From: Turritopsis dohrnii
Taxonomy: Eukaryota; Cnidaria; Hydrozoa; Anthoathecata; Oceaniidae
Direction of reading: 5' to 3'
Length of the DNA stretch: 64,000 nt
NCBI GenBank assembly: GCA_027922465.2
Contig: BQMF02000017.1
Span: forward strand, 1,178,001-1,242,000
Shown: piece after piece, positions 10,171 through 21,094 of the stretch
How the letters are laid out: every line of letters starts with the position of its first letter
How positions within the stretch are numbered: the first letter of the stretch is position 1
Position numbers and translations under genes: made by a program
The notes under the pieces: generated by a model
What the model saw: the letters and a program-made list of their open reading frames with translations, nothing else
What the model was told of the DNA's origin: nothing
Databases searched by the model: none

Positions 10171-13100
10171 ATCGTGAAAAAAGTGTCTCTCGCCTCTACG
10201 TGGTTTTACGCGCACATAAGAAGACGATGACCGTAAAATTTAAACAAATATATCACTCTCTAAAATAAAAGTGTGGCACACAGCGCAGATTATTATAATA
10301 AGATATACTAGCCGCCCATGTTCAGCCTGCGTTGCATCACCACTTGCTCCAAATTATTGTACTTAAAACCTGCGATAAGACTTCCTTTGCTGCTGGCTTT
10401 ATCGCTTAATAAAGCTCGTTTGCACGTGAAGAGAAATACGTTCCTGGTGTTTCTAATCTTGCATGTTCTTAACTCAGCCGTTCATTGTCGCGGTCCCATT
10501 TAAAATGTCAGCAGACTTTCTTGCTTTACACAATGCATTCCGAACGTGAACTTCACGTGGTTTTTCTTTACGATTTTAAACCAATCAAATATCAGTTTAA
10601 CAATACACTCAAAACGCAGAGAGAAAAAACTTTTCAACTTATTATTAGCTTTTGTTTTACGCGCTCTAATATGGGTGCTGTCAGAAGTAGGTGATCTTAA
10701 AAAGATCACACGGGAGGAGAAAAAAATGCACGTGCTAAATGAATGAAGTGAATAAAAAACATTCGATCAGATTAAAATAGATTAAAAGAAATCGATTAAA
10801 AGAAATTAAGACAACTATTAAGACAAAAGCAAAAAAACATTTTGTTTCATTTTTTTAACAATCGGTTTTTAAACATTTTGATTGCTCGAAAAAAGTTTAC
10901 CCGTCTCAGACAGCCAGGCAAGCGTTAGGATACACTGGCAAACCGCACATGCTGCCACGTTCTGCCACTGCTGCTATTTGTCCAAAATGTTTAATCAGTT
11001 AGTTTCTTTGTATTTAGTTGATGTATTGTTTTCAAAGCCAAGTCAACGGTGGTCCTTGGAATATAAAACTAACAATAATAATAAAAATAAAACGTTATCT
11101 CTCTGGTTCACCAGCCAAAAATGTATTTGTTCCGAACTCACGTCGCACACAAAAAAAGAAATAATTTGGTTCACAACTCAATCTACCATTTTGTGTGACT
11201 TACAAACAAACAAACAAACAAACAAACAAACGGAGAATCGGTTATTAATATATAGAAAAATGTAATCGCAAAAACCAATCAAAATTTGTTGTGTAACAGC
11301 GCTTAAAATAACATTTTTAAATCCGACGATCACAAGATCGTTATGTTGAAGAAACGGGCGATCACAATGAAAATTTAAACAATCATAACTTAGGCGTTAG
11401 ATCACATTCGCGCACCTCTGTACACGTCCAAACATGAAATGGCGAGTTCTCTCACCCATGCAGTATTGTCAATGAAAAAATTGCCAGGCGTGCAACTAAT
11501 CGCACGCGCAAAAATGGGGTTATTTTGTAGTTCAGGCGTGCCATTACGAATCTAACTTTGCTCTCAAATATTTTTCAAAAAAAACCCACATACATGCACT
11601 CAAAATAAAATAGAACTGTCAGTCTTGTCATTATGAAGCGCCTGATCGCTCTAGCGCTCGCTATAACGCTTCTAAGGTTAGTTAAGACGAGCTTTTAATC
11701 CCGCACATAGATACTATTCAAAAACATGCTCAACTTATTATATTAGTGTTCGTGCTCAATTAGCAAAGAAGGATAACTTAGGTATATTAAGTGATTATAA
11801 GCAGGGGTTGACAAATTTCTACAGCATTTGTACATTGACGTACAAAATATATTTTTTTCACGTACGGCAAAAAATTTTTAACGTACATATTTCAAATCAA
11901 AATAGTCTTATGAAAATACATTAATGCGACAAAAAGTTTATTATCAATGTTTTATTATTCAGTTTTACGTTCTTTGTTTTTCTTTTGTAGAATTTCAACT
12001 ATTTTATCGACAGGTTGAAAAAGTTTGATTTTATGGTGGTAATTAGTTGGTGTAAATAGGGTCTAATCGTAAAACACCAGCAAATTAATTTATTAAAAGA
12101 CAAAAGAATTATACATGCTGTGAGCTGTGTTAACATGTGTTTTTTTATAAGAGTTCGAAAAAACATAAGAAAAAAATGTAGAAAAAAAATATGCGTTTCT
12201 TCAAAAAAAAAATGTTTTTAATTATAATTTCATGAAACGAAAAATGAATTCGAACAAATAACTGCCTATGGGAATAATTAGGTCTGAACTGAGCTTTGCT
12301 AACAAGAATAACATGTCTATTTTCAAGTACTTTTTCTTCAAATTTTGATATTGATATCACTGATTAAATATTTTATTTTTATTTTATCATCGCCCCTGTT
12401 CAATGCACCAGTCGCGCCTTTTTTTTTAGTAAAGAACAAATGCAGGTTGAGCCACTTTGCCATGAGGATGATTGGTTTTTCATTTGATTTCACAAACGTG
12501 TTTTATTACGTAGCACATTTTGAGGCTCAAATTGTTTTGTTTTAAAAACTTCTTTATCTAGTCTTTCCCTGGACTTCCTTTTTTTTACCATTATGACTTG
12601 GTTAAGGCCCTTTGATGATCATTAGACATGCCTGGCCGTGAGTGGCGTGCGATCGCACGCGCACGTGCCCACACATGCCATGTTAGGCGTGCGGTGATCG
12701 CACGTATAGAATTATAAATAATCATATCGCACGCACAGCGCTAAAACTCAAAGATCAACTGAATAACAGCTATCTCCTCACCTTTTTTTAGGTAATTACG
12801 TAAGAATGATTTTTAAAAAAGAAGACTCTTCATTGACAGGGTCTTAACTAGCGTTGTGGAGGACTGTTAAACGGCCCCTTCCCAAACCAAAATAAAGACC
12901 CTTTTTCCCAATTGGCAATTAACATTTTTTTTGAACATGACGTTACAGTGAATTAACAACATAGAATAACGAAGAAACGGTTAAAACTACTTTTATCAAT
13001 ATCAAGTTATCAACGATTCTTTGATTTGGTTAACTATACAGCGTTATGAAACTAGAACAAAGCAGTTTCATGTATCATTCACAAATATACTGTGCTTGTA

Positions 13101-13690
13101 AAGCTGCCATTATGAAAAACCTCGCTTATCGGCGTGCGAAATATTCAGCGCTCCTCTTGCGATCGTTAAAAATAGTTAACATTCACGGATCTATTCGATT
13201 GGTTCAAGAATAGAGGCTTTATTTTTTTATTCCTTCAAACTAAATTATCAATACCTGCAACCCTTTAAATTAGGAATTTTTTTATGACTGCAAAATTTTG
13301 TCGTCCTGATATGATGATTCTGGACACGTCGGGAAATATGTTTTTCACGTCGGCAAAATTGTTTTTATTAAAAATATGATTTTCCCTCGTTTTCCAATAC
13401 GTATCTAGAATTTAGGGCAATCGGTAATCTTTGTGACATTTTATCGAAAATCATGGATTTTCTTCGTAAAATTCACTACACACCAAACATTTTAGTTTCG
13501 TAATTTATGAAGGATCTTCCGGATAATCACAAAAAACGTTATCTTTAAAATTCAAACTTTTTGCTATCAGCAAATTAACCATGATGTTTATGTCTTCACT
13601 GGTTCAACTGTAGCAAACAACGAAAGGCATGCTCAAACTCAGCAAATGAAAAACAAAAAAATTTTTCACATTATTTCCCAATTAGGGCCT
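10171..13690. other. Gene-poor repeat remnants
   Basis: No supported gene. It contains CG-rich palindromes (AATCGCACGCGC near 11495; GCGTGCGATCGCACGCGC near 12645; GGTGATCGCACG near 12697) like those at the ends of hAT-like elements elsewhere in the window. It also holds inverted fragments (about 11640-11800) related to 62820-62960. I could not pair complete ends. Confidence 0.4.
11205..11231. repeat. (CAAA)n microsatellite
   Basis: About seven uninterrupted tetranucleotide copies. Confidence 0.9.
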
Positions 13691-13734
13691 AACGGCTCCT
13701 TCTCACAAATCCTAGTTTAAGCCCTGATTGACCA

Positions 13735-14048
13735 TTGTCCTCGAATTCAGGTTGGCACTCGGCATTTGCCGACGTAAATGCTGACCAACTACCTTCTACA
13801 CTAAACCAACCACTTATCAGGGCGATTATTGAAAGTAACCTGCGACGTAAACTTGTGCCTATGATATGTCTACTTTCATTCATTCGCAAAAAAAAAGAAA
13901 TTGTCGTTTACGTCATAGTGGAGAAAAGGAACTCCATTGCAGAGATTATATTAATTTGTCTTTTATTCATTTCAATCACGTAGAGGAAGGCAGTGTTTTG
14001 AGTCGAACGAATGTATTATTTTTGATGAAAAGTTCACCTGACGGTTAG
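13735..14048 (+). pseudogene. Coding-like remnant, unidentified
   Basis: One frame at 13735-13860 reads as ordinary protein (GWHSAFADVNADQLPSTLNQ then LIRAIIESNLRRKLVP). A second frame from 13866 carries KKRNCRLRHSGEKELHCRDY and ends near a GT-rich donor-like site at 14043. A nine-A run at 13888-13896 lies where the frames change. This could be a frameshifted exon of the same unknown gene as 14332-14430. Support is only composition, so confidence is low. Confidence 0.25.
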
Positions 14049-14331
14049 TTTTATTTAAAAGTATTTTACATGAGTCTTACGGTGCACTTTTTATGGCACT
14101 CCACATATAAAAAAGTCTATGAAATGAATGGGAATATCAAACACGTTCACCTGTCTCTTTTGTGTCAACTTGATTATAAAAGTTATTTGTTTACAAAACT
14201 AGATTAAATTGGATTAAATGAAAAATCACTAATGTGTATTCAGTATATTTTTACTTCCTTGTCTATTATGCCAAATGATTTTTGTTAAAATTACGATTTC
14301 GTTTTCTTTTCTTTACAAAACATTTCCCCTT

Positions 14332-14430
14332 ATGTCACTCGAAGAACCAGTAGCGGCCGATCCTGAAGGCCTTAAAAAATTAAATTCAAAACTTGGAGTT
14401 GAACATAAATCGTTTAGAGCACTTCGGCAT
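14332..14430 (+). CDS. Candidate first coding exon, unidentified gene
   Basis: ATG at 14332 opens 33 codons (MSLEEPVAADPEGLKKLNSK onward) that end exactly at a consensus donor CAT|GTAAGT (14431). The peptide is balanced, helical and charged, unlike the surrounding low-complexity DNA. A pyrimidine-rich tract precedes it, so it could be an internal exon instead. No continuation was identified downstream, where an inverted hAT-like remnant (14478-14620) and then a GTGAC element follow. Confidence 0.35.
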
Positions 14431-14477
14431 GTAAGTTAATAAATTGCCGACCTGTGGTAGGCCTCAGAACGGCAATG

Positions 14478-14620
14478 CTACATTATATCTTAGGTTTATT
14501 CGCTGTTGCTAAGGAGAACAACCACCGTTGCTAAAGTAATTTTGAAATTTCCTTCATTATTCGAATTCATTTGTTCACCTAACGAAAGAATATGAAAACA
14601 TAAGTGGTACCAGCAACGAT
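14478..14620 (-). repeat. Inverted remnant of the 62304-63652 hAT-like element
   Basis: GCTAAGGAGAACAACCACCG and the following CCTAACGAAAGAA segment are the inverse of 62740-62810 and of 25600-25690. It is followed by a short direct repeat, AAGTGGTACCAGCAACGATT, at 14601 and 14642. Confidence 0.55.
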
Positions 14621-15175
14621 TTAACAATGTGGCAACGATTTTAAGTGGTACCAGCAACGATTTAACTCGTTTTCGTGTTATTCAATGAAATTGAAAGGCA
14701 TCTTAGTTTCCAGTTCCTTATGGCTTGCGGTTACCGCACGTGAAGCGTTTTATTCACGGCCAGGCCTGATTAGATATGATATTATGTCGACCTAAAGTCC
14801 ATTCGTAAACTTGGTGCACTCCTCATATTTTGGTTAATATCTCAATATAGGATGATTCGATTTTAATAACTGACCCCTTTTTGGAAAGATATGGTTTAGT
14901 GGAACATTACATTGTCAATTTTTTTTTGAAAATTTTAAAAATAGGGAAGAAAAATGAAGATGAAAAATGTCTGCTTTTTTCCTACGGAAGCTGGGAAGCT
15001 GATTTTTGGCACGATGCTAAACAAACTTTCTTGATCACAATTATATAAAAATATATTTCAAAAATTGAATCCTGTTGAAGATATCATTCTTCAAAGACAC
15101 CCTTGTAAACAAACTAAATAACGATGAATTTTCTTCAAAAAACGGGGGTAATGCTCGACGTATGTATAATGATGT

Positions 15176-16538
15176 GTGACTGTCCAGGGGATTTTGATAA
15201 CAAACGATAAAATGTTTAAACGTTTTTCATTTTGTTGAAAAACATTTTTTCATTAACGAAAAAACGTTTTCTTGTTATGTGTGCAACGTTATAAACGTTT
15301 TCATAAACGTTTTTTAAAAACGTTTTTTTAAAAATGTTTTTATAAAAAACGTTTTTACATTAATCCATTTTTTTGCAAAAAACATTTTCAACTTTAACTG
15401 TCCAGCGGATTTTGGTATCGTTGCATTTTTCTGCAAATGTAAACAAGTTTTCGTGTCCAGCGGTTTGTTTATAATCACCTTCGTATGCGCCATTTTTGGA
15501 AAGTTCGTTATTAAAACCTGTTAAAATTAAAAAACTTTTCATCTTTTACTTCATAATTCTTTGATTTTATTTTGATTTTTAATGAACAAGGTGCGTTCTT
15601 TTGTTTTGATTGAGTTTAATGACGTCAATGTTCTTCAAGTGTGTACTATTTTAAATATTTTAAATATGCATTTGCAGGTAACACATGTAAGTATATTGGA
15701 ATACATTGATTACCTGGTTCTCATTCATTTAAAGATTAAAGAAACAACATCTGTTTTCAAAGTTTCCACAAATAGAAACCGTCTGCTATAATTCTATCGA
15801 TTCCATAATAGAAAGAATTTGATAGAATTGCTATTTTAGTAAATCCTCGGGAAAAGTGCATTTTCACTCGGCGAAAATAGTTGAAAACGGCTAATTATTG
15901 TAGAAACAGATCTGGATAAACCTTAATTTCTCTGTTTTAAGAGACATTTCACCTTCACAAAATTAAGATGCACTGTTAATCAAATTACTTGGTAACGATT
16001 TTAGTTATCTTTATGGACTTCATTTTGATAGCGTTTTCAGGTTCTGAGGCGATTGTCTGTCACATGATTTGATTCCCCCAATCAACGGCAGCGGCCGTAT
16101 GACTTGCTGAAGTTAAAACCTCCCGAAAATTTCAACTAAAGGCTAGTTTCCACTTTATTCAACTCAACTCAAATCTAAATGAAAAATTAGTTCGCTTATA
16201 GGTGCGACGACAGCGAACGATGTGAAAACCGGCCTATAGTTCCATCTTCCTTGCTCAATAGCAATTATTGTGAGACATTGTTTTTAACAATAAAAACGTT
16301 TTTAATGATAAAACATTTAAACGTTTAAACGTTTTTAATGTTCTGCATAAAACGTTTTATTTAAACGTTTAAACGTTTTCTCTTTCGAATTCTTGAAAGG
16401 TTTTTGAATTCTGGCAAAAATGTTTAAACGTTTTTACAAAAACGTTTTTAAATGTTTTTTTCTATTGTTTTTGCAACGTTTTAATGTTTCTTTAAAAAAC
16501 GTTTTATCGTTTGTTATCAAAATCCCCTGGACAGTCAC
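15176..16538. mobile_element. GTGAC-family element, AACGTTTAAACG subfamily, complete
   Basis: This 1363-bp element runs from GTGACTGTCCAGGGGATTTT to its inverse. Both subterminal zones are arrays of AACGTTTAAACGTTTT. ATTGTT at 16464-16469 is 69 bp from the right end. The core module lies at 15676-15795 on the + strand and the approximately 100-bp MITE at 16135-16240. The flanks carry an 11-bp direct repeat GTATAATGATG (15164-15174, 16539-16549) rather than the 4-bp duplication of other copies. Confidence 0.8.
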
Positions 16539-16875
16539 GTATAATGATGGAAATTGTTATTATTAATGATTGGAATCATGAATTAAGGTTTACTTCTGGG
16601 ATTTTAATGTTATTGAGGGTAGGAGCAAGACCAATGTGTGAATCACGTGACTTCACATTGTTTTTACAATGCATTTCTTTTACAGTCTTGAGAACATTAA
16701 ATTCCTTTTGAAGTTGCTGATAAGGAGTACCTAGAAATATTTACATCGATTGAAAAATTGAGGTGGCAATTTCCGTTAAAGGAGAAATATTTCATTTGTT
16801 ATGTTTGTTAAACATGTTTCATAAACCGTGAATTTCTATTTATAAAGACAAGTGCATACTGTATTCTCTTTGTTT

Positions 16876-19800
16876 TTCTCTGGCTTTTTCTCCGTAACGG
16901 AAAAAAAGTCCTGAAAGTTTAGTAAAAGCTTTTTAATTGCGCTTTTAATTGCTACAAAAAAATTTGTATAATGCACATTAATTCCGTATAACTTAAAGAG
17001 TTTTTCGAGATGAAGAATGAAGCTGATACAAGTGCACTCTTGGAGACTGATATCGGAGAGCCAATGCGTACAAAGCCAAACTACGCAAATACACCACCCG
17101 CTATTACTTCATGTCATGACTGCGGTAGATCATTCAAGAAAGTCGTTGGTTTAAAGATTCATCAAAGACATTGCAAGGAACGTGTAAAGGAAAAACCACC
17201 TGATAATCCGGGTGATCCTAATTCCAATGGTGAAACATCAATCCGGAATGAAGCAGTAACAAATGTTTTATATAAGTGGGGTCAAGTTAATGATAAGGTT
17301 TTCGAAAACAACCTCAACCTTGTATACGAGAAAATAGTCTATTGGAGAAAGAATCTGTTTCTGCTACCAACTGGTCGGGCTGGAAAGCAGTATATCGATG
17401 AGATCACCAGACTGATGCAATCTTGGGTCGGCAATACTGCCTTAAAGAACGTAGCTTTCAAGGCTATAATGGTTATGCCACAACTGTTACTTCAGAAGCC
17501 ATCAAAAATGAGTAAAGCGAAAGATCATTTAGCAGCACTTGAAAGACGAATGATCTTGTGGAATGAGGGTAACATACTAGAACTCTTGTGGGAAAGCGAA
17601 ACAATTCAACGTAACCTCAAATCTTTCAATAATCCAAAAACCATTGCTGAATTGTCAAAGAAATTCGCCACTGAAATGCAAAAAGGTAACGTCAATGGAG
17701 CGATCAAAATACTAACCAACAATATGCATAATGGGATTCTTCCACTCAATAAAGATACACTTTCTAAATTACAACTTAAACATCCTAAAGCGCACGATGC
17801 TGATCCTGAGGTTCTGCTTAGTGATGTTCCTGACATAATACATTCAATCAGATATGAGTGTATAACACCTGAAGCTGTCAAAAAAGCAGTGTTAAAGACC
17901 AAAGGTGGCTCCGGACCTTCCGGAATGGATGCTGATGGCTGGCGGAGAATATTAACATCAAACAGTTATGGGGATAGTTCTGCTAATCTATGCAAAGCTC
18001 TCTCCGAAGTTATAAAGAAAATGTGTTCGATCAAAGAAGAATCGTCGTCTTTAGAGACTCTTCTCGCATGTCGTCTGATCCCCTTAGACAAAAATCCTGG
18101 ATTACGACCAATCGGCGTAGGCGAAATTCTTAGAAGGATCGCTGGCAAAGTTGTCATTGGAGCTTTAAGGAATGACGTTATATCTTCTGTTGGTTCACTT
18201 CAAGTGTGTGCCGGTCATGATGCTGGTTGCGAAGCTATAGTTCACGCGATGAATACTATCTTTCAGAAAAATGAAACTGAAGCCGTATTGTTAGTTGACG
18301 CATCGAACGCATTCAATTCAATTAACCGTAAAGTATTCCTACATAATGTTAATATTATCTGTCCATCGATAGCAACATTCGTCTACAATTGCTACTCATT
18401 ACCGTCGAGACTATTTGTTTTGGGAGGTACCGAATTAAAATCATGCGAAGGAACTACTCAAGGCGACCCGATTGCTATGGCTATCTATGCTGTAGCAATA
18501 ATCCCATTGATACTGATGATAGTTCAATCCAATGCTGATACTAAAACAGCTGCATATGCTGATGATGTAACAGCTGCTGGAAGTACAAAAGATCTATTGT
18601 CTTGGTGGAAACTACTTTGCCGTATCGGTCCCAAATTTGGCTATTTTCCTGAAGCCAGTAAATCCTGGTTAATCGTAAAAGAAGAACAGTTACAAAACGC
18701 GAAACTAATATTCCGAGAAAGTGACATCAAGATAACGTCAAGTGGTAATAGACATCTCGGTGCTGTTTTGGGTTCGAAGGCCTACAAAGACGAATACATG
18801 AAACAGAAAGTAAACACCTGGTTGGAAGAGTTAACAATGCTGTCAAAGATCGCAAGAATTGAGCCTCAAGCTGCATATAGCTGCTTTGTTAGCGGTTATA
18901 AGCACAAACTTACGTACTATATGAGAACAATACCAAACATCTCTGGACATCTTAAAAGTGTAGATCAAATCATTTCAACCGATTTCATTCCAGCGATCAC
19001 GAATGGCATAAAATGTTCTCATAATGATCGTCAGTTGCTTTCACTCCCAACAAAGCTCGGTGGCCTTGGCATTCCGATCTTCACTGAATTAGCAGAAATC
19101 GAATACGCAAACTCATTAAAGTTAACCGAGAAACTTCAATCCAACATCGTCAACCAAGTAGTCCAGTATGATACAACATCTATTGGTACAGCAAATTTGA
19201 AGAACAAAATTCGTAAAGATAAACTTCAAAGAAACCAGGCTAAGTTGCTGCATTTAAATTCACATCTAGACGAAAACCAAAAACGGCTGATTAAACTAAA
19301 CCAAGAAAATGGTGCATCCCTATGGCTAAATACGTTGCCATTAAAAGACGAGGGTTACGTTCTGAACAAGCAACAATTTTGGGATTTGATCCGTATCAGA
19401 TATGGGTGGTCACTAACTCGTTTACCTGAAAAATGTGAGTGTGGAACAACCTTTACCATACAACATGCACTGTCCTGCAAGAAAGGTGGTTTTATATCAT
19501 TACGACATAATCAACTTCGAAACATAACAGCTTCACTCTTAAACGAGGTTTGCAAAGATGTGAAAATAGAGCCTGTATTACAACAACTAACAGGTGAAGA
19601 AACCGGGTTCCAAGGGGTGAATACGAACGTGGAAGCTAGAAGTGACATCAGTTCCCGCAGTTTTTGGTGCAATAGTCAAGTGGCATTTTTTGACATAAGG
19701 GTGTTCAACCCAAACGCCGCACGGTATTGTAACCAAAGTATTGCGAAGACGTATGAAGCGAATGAACGAGAGAAGAAGAAGCTTTATAATAAACGTATCC

Positions 19801-20180
19801 TCGAAGTTGAACATGGTACGTTCACCCCACTGATTTTTTCTGCAACTGGGGGCATGGGCCGAGAATGCAGCAAATTTTATAAGCGATTGGCAGAATTGAT
19901 CTCAGAGAAAAGAAAAAGCCGTTACGACCTCATAGCATCATGGATCAAGAGAAAAATCGCCTTTTCATTGATGCATTCAGTCTGCATATGTATCCGGGGT
20001 AGCCGAACAATTTTAAACAACAAGCTAGCTGAATCACTGTCCTGTGACGCCGAGGCTAGCGAAGTCAAATCAAAGATGATGTAAATGAAAATTGTAGTAG
20101 TTTAGTATAAATTTTCGCTACGCATAGGAACGAGGATTTTACTGGGAATAATGCCGTGTCCTCAACTGTTAGTACGGTAC

Positions 20181-20212
<32 letters not shown>
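16876..20212 (+). mobile_element. Full-length R2-like non-LTR retrotransposon
   Basis: A 3.34-kb element bounded by the 13-bp direct repeat ATTCTCTTTGTTT (16863-16875, 20213-20225). It has a 134-bp 5' leader, one uninterrupted ORF (17010-20084), a 99-bp 3' leader-out and a 29-A tail (20184-20212). The exact target duplication, intact ORF and clean poly(A) tract indicate a recent insertion. It landed in an exon of an HTH gene rather than in rDNA, so it does not behave as a site-specific 28S R2. Confidence 0.9.
17010..20084 (+). CDS. Reverse transcriptase / restriction-like endonuclease polyprotein
   Basis: The 1024-residue single ORF of the retrotransposon. Near the N-terminus is one Cys2-His-Cys zinc finger (C35, C38, H51, C55). 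The reverse transcriptase follows, with PSGMDADGWRRIL and GLRPIGVGEILRRIAGK, motif A LLVDASNAFNS (catalytic D430), motif B EGTTQGDPIAM and motif C YADD (516-519). The C-terminal half has the R2-type CCHC knuckle C-x-C-x7-H-x4-C (809, 811, 819, 823). After it come a likely PD-(D/E)XK-type endonuclease, RSD (D879) and FFDIRV (D895), and a lysine-rich segment. There is no APE endonuclease and no RNase H. The enzyme would nick a target and prime cDNA synthesis from its own RNA. All key residues checked are present. The clade within R2-like/RLE elements is not determined. Confidence 0.92.
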   Translation: MKNEADTSALLETDIGEPMRTKPNYANTPPAITSCHDCGRSFKKVVGLKIHQRHCKERVKEKPPDNPGDPNSNGETSIRNEAVTNVLYKWGQVNDKVFENNLNLVYEKIVYWRKNLFLLPTGRAGKQYIDEITRLMQSWVGNTALKNVAFKAIMVMPQLLLQKPSKMSKAKDHLAALERRMILWNEGNILELLWESETIQRNLKSFNNPKTIAELSKKFATEMQKGNVNGAIKILTNNMHNGILPLNKDTLSKLQLKHPKAHDADPEVLLSDVPDIIHSIRYECITPEAVKKAVLKTKGGSGPSGMDADGWRRILTSNSYGDSSANLCKALSEVIKKMCSIKEESSSLETLLACRLIPLDKNPGLRPIGVGEILRRIAGKVVIGALRNDVISSVGSLQVCAGHDAGCEAIVHAMNTIFQKNETEAVLLVDASNAFNSINRKVFLHNVNIICPSIATFVYNCYSLPSRLFVLGGTELKSCEGTTQGDPIAMAIYAVAIIPLILMIVQSNADTKTAAYADDVTAAGSTKDLLSWWKLLCRIGPKFGYFPEASKSWLIVKEEQLQNAKLIFRESDIKITSSGNRHLGAVLGSKAYKDEYMKQKVNTWLEELTMLSKIARIEPQAAYSCFVSGYKHKLTYYMRTIPNISGHLKSVDQIISTDFIPAITNGIKCSHNDRQLLSLPTKLGGLGIPIFTELAEIEYANSLKLTEKLQSNIVNQVVQYDTTSIGTANLKNKIRKDKLQRNQAKLLHLNSHLDENQKRLIKLNQENGASLWLNTLPLKDEGYVLNKQQFWDLIRIRYGWSLTRLPEKCECGTTFTIQHALSCKKGGFISLRHNQLRNITASLLNEVCKDVKIEPVLQQLTGEETGFQGVNTNVEARSDISSRSFWCNSQVAFFDIRVFNPNAARYCNQSIAKTYEANEREKKKLYNKRILEVEHGTFTPLIFSATGGMGRECSKFYKRLAELISEKRKSRYDLIASWIKRKIAFSLMHSVCICIRGSRTILNNKLAESLSCDAEASEVKSKMM

Positions 20213-20215
<3 letters not shown>

Positions 20216-21094
20216 CTCTTTGTTTAGCCACAACATCCCGGACAGCTTTTTTGGTGTAGTATTTTCTTTTCTTTGATTGGTATGTTCGTGGCATATATTA
20301 GAATTCTTTTAACAACGTGTGTTCCCTTGCGATATTTTGAATGAAAAGAAAACACAGAACCGCACGTTGCTGATTTAAATAGCAGAAAATAAAACTTCGT
20401 ACCAAGTACCATTTGTCTCTTTTGTATTATGTGATGGTTTATGGGGAAAAGGATAACAATCGAAAAAGTGATTCTTTAAGGGAGTGGTTCGGTTAAAAAA
20501 TGCAAATTTTAAAATTTGCCGATAGTTATTCATTTTACGTTACAAATTCAAAATCCTGTAAACAAACTTCATTAATTATTCATAAACCCTATTAAAAGCT
20601 TGATCTTTTCATGTTCTTTTAAATTGCTTTTATCTGTACCTTTTTGCTGACGTCACACCAGCACTTTTGTTTATTTTTTTTTCAAAAGATGTTTGTGTGT
20701 GAAGTTAAAAGAGAAAAAGTGTTACACAACGTTTATAAATGATTTCTGAAAAATGTCAGATGAAGAAAGTTACACAGAAGAAAACTTTTTTAACCAAGAT
20801 GGGGGTGCTAGTGGAAATGAGGCAGACTCAGAAGGATAGGAAAGTTATGACGAGCTCAGAAAAATGATGGAATGTTTTAGTCCTTATATGTTTGAGCCAG
20901 AAAAAGGGATTTCAAGTTCATCACCTTATGAAGACGAAAATGGAAATATTAGTGATATATCCATTGATAACGAAGCAAGTGAAGATAAACGCATTGGGAA
21001 TCTTGAATGGTGTATATGCTTTAATTGTTGTAGAGAATCAAGAAAAATCGATTGTCTTTGTTGTTGAGAGCTTGATGCACTTAATAATAAATTT

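Larger units (their letters stand above)
16576..20294 (-). pseudogene. psq-type HTH (pogo/Tigger/jerky-like) gene fragment, split by a retrotransposon
   Basis: On the minus strand an ATG at 20294 opens MPRTYQSKKRKYYTKKAVRD, the style of N-terminus seen in pogo/Tigger and jerky-like proteins. The frame runs through VVAKQRE into the 13-bp duplication at 20213-20225, where the retrotransposon 16876-20212 interrupts it. On the far side the frame resumes through the other copy (16863-16875) to a donor (exon end 16860). A 129-bp intron follows, and exon 2 (16730 to stop 16576) encodes TPYQQLQKEFNVLKTVKEMH, CKNNVKSR and GLAPTL. This resembles the second half of a psq helix-turn-helix followed by the usual G.APTL linker. 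The remaining protein is absent and exon 2 ends 38 bp from a GTGAC element. Family assignment is from remembered pattern, not a search. Confidence 0.5.
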
